64,000 bases of DNA from Pseudoalteromonas sp. GCY (GTDB lineage: Bacteria; Pseudomonadota; Gammaproteobacteria; Enterobacterales; Alteromonadaceae): contig NZ_CP068023.1 in assembly GCF_016695175.1 (NCBI RefSeq), positions 3,398,501 to 3,462,500 of the forward strand, given 5' to 3'. Positions 59,901-64,000 of this stretch are shown here, piece after piece. How positions within the stretch are numbered: position 1 is the stretch's first letter; each line of letters begins with the position of its first letter. The notes below the pieces were generated by a model. The model ran no database searches. It had not been told where the DNA came from and saw only the letters and a list, made by a program, of their open reading frames with translations. Both the position numbers and the translations under genes were made by a program.

Positions 59901-60397
59901 GCGATTTATTGTCTATCACAATTTCAGTGAATTCGGTTGTCAATCAAGGCAGCCGCTTTGCCATAGACATACCCTATGGCAATGTGGATTTACTCCAAGT
60001 AAAAGAAGATATTAGTCAAAAGCCACAAAGCAAAACTCAACTTAATGTCATCGCGGTTGATGATGACCCGAAAAATCTAGCAGCGATGGCGAGCCTGCTA
60101 GATAAATGGCATTGCCACTATCAGCTGTTTTACAAAGTAGAAGACGCGCTTGCTTACGCAAAACATAATCCAGCACCAGATGTTATTTTGATGGATTACC
60201 AACTTAACGATAACTGTGATGGGATCTCTTTGATCAAATCGCTACGCACCAAGTGGCAAGATACGGTTCCAGCTATTTTAATTACTGCCGTGAGGGATGA
60301 AGAAGTAAAAGTCGCCGCTAAGAGCGAGCAGATCCATTACCTGTCTAAGCCAGTAAAGCCAGCAAAACTCAAAGCTCTGCTCAACCATGGGCGGTGA
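56936..60397 (+). CDS. SSS-domain hybrid histidine kinase (CrbS-like)
   Basis: 1153-residue protein. The N-terminal half (about 1-520) is a 12-13 TM sodium/solute-symporter domain (PFVYAFSLGIYCTSWTYYGS). Then come a PAS domain (about 625-735; GISVVDKDLKLVAWNRRY), coiled coil, phosphoacceptor helix with H809 (LASHDILQPLNAARLYL), HATPase (VWDTGPGIS; GIGLGLGVVKRLC) and a C-terminal receiver (from about 1036; VDDDPKN, phosphoacceptor D1087 in LMDYQL). This is the plan of CrbS, which with the LuxR-type regulator CrbR controls acetate use in Vibrio. Its divergent position from actP supports that role; a crbR gene is not adjacent. Confidence 0.9.
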   Translation: MTILIPKTITNIMTAILLLVAAAYIGVLFWLANWGDKTTPRALKISHHPFVYAFSLGIYCTSWTYYGSVGTAATSSWHYFPILLGPILLFLFGQGFLRKLILVSKKQNITTIADFISARYGKRQTTAVMVTMIALLATIPYIALQLKALSSSFLLLQQDEQVSGTALALAGTLIMALFAIFFGTRKVDVTEYRSGLMLAVAFESIVKLLALGIVAVLAWQSLTKVPDSFEALSEHWQSFDFFNFNFVGQTLMAAAAIVCLPRQFHVVVVDNHNTSHLKTARWAFTLYLLLIAAMIIPIATAAIHPDIGYGAAPDSFVLALPIMMEHPILATFVFIGGLSAATAMIVVATLTLSTMLSNDVVLPLLFKRKFKKNILNSSFKSQILLVRRFVIAAILLLSYMYQQWFGHGEALANMGLVAFSLVTQLLPAIVGGLYWRKGHAYGVYAGLIAGFICWMLFLMFPILEAGGLLDYEMRQTLITRGTLLALLANISCYISFSIGAQERLIDRIQAAAFVNPKDQAALSKRLNKQVRATVYDFKVLLQTFLGVQRSQQLLGHYAQNNILEDNDAYPAPEFISFCERALTGVLGASSAQALIRTVSSGRQMAFEEVVNFFDETTQALQFNQNLLYTSLENLSHGISVVDKDLKLVAWNRRYHEMFAYPDGFLEVGQPIEEVIRFNAERGECGPGEIDKHVDKRVQHLKNGTPHHFIRHRRNGQVFEMTGNPLPEGGFVTSFSDITTHIATQNALEEINMDLENRIEARTQEIRTINMDLKAEIANRHETEQALMAAKKEAEQANESKTRFLALASHDILQPLNAARLYLAAIDTHNLISKDQGNFEKLTDSLDSTVHLMSALLDIAKLEQGAMKPTPRHFNIDDILLPLANEYSIISKEKGLKLKVRSSHSIVHSDTTYLRRIIQNLVSNAVKYTDSGKVLIACRCRKHSLRLEVWDTGPGISNHEQNKIFNDFYRIQAGDNKGIGLGLGVVKRLCDLLSITISVNSVVNQGSRFAIDIPYGNVDLLQVKEDISQKPQSKTQLNVIAVDDDPKNLAAMASLLDKWHCHYQLFYKVEDALAYAKHNPAPDVILMDYQLNDNCDGISLIKSLRTKWQDTVPAILITAVRDEEVKVAAKSEQIHYLSKPVKPAKLKALLNHGR

Positions 60398-60514
60398 GCG
60401 CACAGACAGTTACTGAATACGATAACAATCGCAAAGTTTTTTGTTGTTAAGCATTTATCTCACTGCCAATTCGCAGTATTCTGAAAGTTCGCCTAGACGA
60501 ATTGGAATGAGGAA

Positions 60515-61345
60515 ATGAGTTACATACTAACGACAGAGTGCAAAGATGACATAGGACTGATCGCGAAGATCACTAGTCTTTGCCATGAGCACGACCTAAA
60601 CATCACGCGCAATAACGAATTTGTAGATAAAGAAGGACAGCGCTTCTTTATGCGTACAGAGCTCACAGGCACACCCAGTGATAACTTTCTGGCACAACTT
60701 CGTCAGTCATTACCAACTGGCGCCAAATTAAACCTATACGGGCAAGAACGAACAAAAGTGGTGCTACTTGCGACGAAGGAAGCGCACTGCTTAGGCGGCG
60801 TGTTGCTTAAACAATACGAACAAGCATTCAATATTGAAGTACAAGCAGTTATCGCAAACTATGATACGTTGGAACCCCTTGTTAAAGGCTTTGGTATTCC
60901 TTTTCATCTGGTATCACATGAAGGGTTGAGTAGAGCTGAACACGACAGTGCAATGGCCGATTTAATCGCACAATATGATCCTGATATTGTTGGCTTGGCA
61001 AAGTATATGCGGATCTTAACACCGGAATTTGTATCACGCTTTGACGGGAAAATTATCAATATTCACCACTCATTCTTGCCTGCCTTTATCGGTGCAAAAC
61101 CCTACCATCAGGCATTTGAGCGTGGCGTGAAAATTATTGGCGCTACCGCTCACTTTGTTAATGATGAATTAGATGAAGGACCTATTATTGCCCAAAATGT
61201 CACGCAAGTTAGCCATGCTCAAAATGCTGAAGAGATGGCAAAAATCGGTAGAGACATTGAAAAAACAGTATTTTGTAACGCGTTACAATTAGCCTGCGAG
61301 CATAAGCTTTTCATTAACGGCAATAAAACCGTCGTCTTTTCATAA
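60515..61345 (+). CDS. purU: Formyltetrahydrofolate deformylase PurU
   Basis: Hydrolyses 10-formyl-THF to formate and THF, balancing one-carbon pools and supplying formate for purine synthesis. The 276 residues have an N-terminal ACT domain (about 1-80; LTTECKDDIGLIAKITSLCHEHDLNI) and a formyltransferase-type catalytic domain with NIHHSFLPAFIGAKPYHQAF, ATAHFVNDELDEGPIIAQ and the catalytic aspartate in LDEGPI. The start follows GAGGAAATGAG. It stands alone between the hybrid kinase and the rRNA operon end. Confidence 0.96.
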   Translation: MSYILTTECKDDIGLIAKITSLCHEHDLNITRNNEFVDKEGQRFFMRTELTGTPSDNFLAQLRQSLPTGAKLNLYGQERTKVVLLATKEAHCLGGVLLKQYEQAFNIEVQAVIANYDTLEPLVKGFGIPFHLVSHEGLSRAEHDSAMADLIAQYDPDIVGLAKYMRILTPEFVSRFDGKIINIHHSFLPAFIGAKPYHQAFERGVKIIGATAHFVNDELDEGPIIAQNVTQVSHAQNAEEMAKIGRDIEKTVFCNALQLACEHKLFINGNKTVVFS

Positions 61346-61425
61346 TCAAGTCCAAAAGCGCAGTTTAGCAACATAGGAAATAAACGTATGGATGCGTGCA
61401 CTCCCACAATGCTGTGTATTCGGTG

Positions 61426-61619
61426 GTAGGAGCGATTTCACCTCGCGAGGTTTTCTGTTTCTCAAACAGCAAAAACCCGCCACATTGCTGAAACGGGTTT
61501 TGATGTGCATGGTTCTTTGCCGGAACTTCATTGCAACCTATCGGCGGGTAAACCGCCTCCTACCATGTTGCACTGTGCTGATGCTATGGTGGGAGTGGGA
61601 GCGAGTTTACCTCGCGAGG
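61426..61619. repeat. REP-like palindromic elements near rrn terminators
   Basis: Three related units share the head GTRGGAG followed by an imperfect palindrome. They are GTAGGAGCGATTTCACCTCG onward at 61426-61450 (+), a reverse unit at 61542-61563 (GTAGGAGGCGGTTTACCCGC onward), and GTGGGAGCGAGTTTACCTCG onward at 61595-61619 (+). The head motif and GCGAG/CTCGC stem resemble REP sequences mobilised by RAYT transposases. A weaker GTGGGAG occurs reversed at 61401-61407. Confidence 0.65.
61471..61500 (-). terminator. Duplicate rrn terminator (distal copy)
   Basis: Minus-strand AAACCCG-type stem (AAACCCGTTTCAG... paired with GCGGGTTTTT), homologous to the proximal terminator at 61638-61669; the two lie in direct repeats that also include the REP-like unit and the AAACAGC sequence. 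Confidence 0.7.
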
Positions 61620-61637
61620 TTTTTAAATCACAAACAG

Positions 61638-61669
61638 CAAAAAACCCGTCGCATTGCTGCAACGGGTTT
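61638..61669 (-). terminator. rrn operon intrinsic terminator (proximal copy)
   Basis: Minus-strand AAACCCGT ... ACGGGTTTTTT hairpin, about 11 bp after the 5S rRNA; U-tailed and G/C rich, as expected at the end of an rRNA operon. Confidence 0.9.
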
Positions 61670-61679
61670 CTCTTATTTG

Positions 61680-61796
61680 GCCCTGGCGATGTTCTACTTT
61701 CACATGGGTAATCCACACTATCATCGACGCTGTTTTGTTTCACTTCTGAGTTCGGCATGGGGTCAGGTGGGTCCAAAACGCTATAGTCACCAGGAA
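61680..61796 (-). rRNA. rrf: 5S ribosomal RNA
   Basis: About 117 nt with closing helix CCTGG/CCAGG and the conserved core CCCCATGCCGAACTCAGAAG. It follows 23S after about 110 bp of spacer that contains no tRNA gene. Ends are approximate to a few bases. Confidence 0.95.
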
Positions 61797-61908
61797 ATTC
61801 TGTTCATCAATGAAGTCTCCTTCATCAATGTAAATCCGGAAAAGCTTATTAAATTCTTTTGTCTACTTTAGTCTATTAACTTCTGTCGCTTAAACCACTT
61901 TGGCGTTG

Positions 61909-64000
<2,092 letters not shown>

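Overview
This 64-kb window is chromosomal DNA of a marine gammaproteobacterium, most likely Pseudoalteromonas or a close relative in the Alteromonadales. That assignment is an inference from moderate-to-low GC, protein sequences close to E. coli/Vibrio/Shewanella orthologues, blocks such as dksA-gluQRS-pcnB-folK-panBC, epd-pgk-fba and smc-zipA-ligA, and Dam-type GATC sites; no database search was possible. I saw no prophage, integron, CRISPR array or insertion sequence. Almost everything is housekeeping, and the unusual material lies mainly in noncoding DNA.

Layout. 1-9.2 kb: 3' part of rsmC, a sensor kinase coupled to a YfiR-family periplasmic protein, arcA and arcB side by side and convergent, folE2, and an Aer-like chemoreceptor. 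9.5-12.4 kb: two divergent stable-RNA operons, tRNA-Ala(GGC) plus six tRNA-Glu(TTC) on the minus strand and six tRNA-Val(TAC) on the plus strand, each with a near-consensus promoter and GC-rich discriminator; every tRNA-Val gene is followed by a decayed tRNA half. 12.7-22.4 kb: a response-regulator-like TPR protein, msrB, a DUF2919-like protein, ligA, zipA, smc and a TrmH-family methylase. 22.5-31.3 kb: gpsA-secB-grxC-yibN facing gpmI-envC-S41 protease-yibQ-GNAT. 31.4-39.6 kb: CBS protein, pepB, sfsA, dksA-gluQRS, pcnB-folK, panB, panC and a cysteine-patterned lipoprotein. 39.9-47.8 kb: a phosphate-response locus (porin plus mini-PstS, chemoreceptor, pstS, phoR, phoB, second porin) with tandem Pho-box-like repeats before pstS and a Pho box before phoB. 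47.8-48.3 kb: a dense GATC cluster carrying a 19-bp repeat in two orientations. 48.3-51.9 kb: fba, pgk, epd. 52.0-60.4 kb: an acetate-uptake cluster (DUF4212 subunit, ActP-like symporter, cNMP/CBS/DUF294 protein, DEDD exonuclease) divergent from a CrbS-like symporter/hybrid kinase. 60.5-64 kb: purU, REP-like elements, duplicated rrn terminators, 5S rRNA and the 3' two-thirds of 23S rRNA on the minus strand.

The main functional themes are redox/oxygen control (ArcAB, Aer-like receptor), phosphate starvation (PhoBR, PstS, porins), acetate/central carbon use, and growth-rate control of translation (tRNA and rRNA operons with stringent-type discriminators, with DksA encoded in the same window). 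The best candidates for something undescribed are the 19-bp GATC-N10-TAAC repeat array upstream of a porin, the half-tRNA spacers of the tRNA-Val array, a probable ATT start codon in pcnB at the position that aligns with the E. coli AUU start, and a small lipoprotein whose six mature cysteines are spaced symmetrically.
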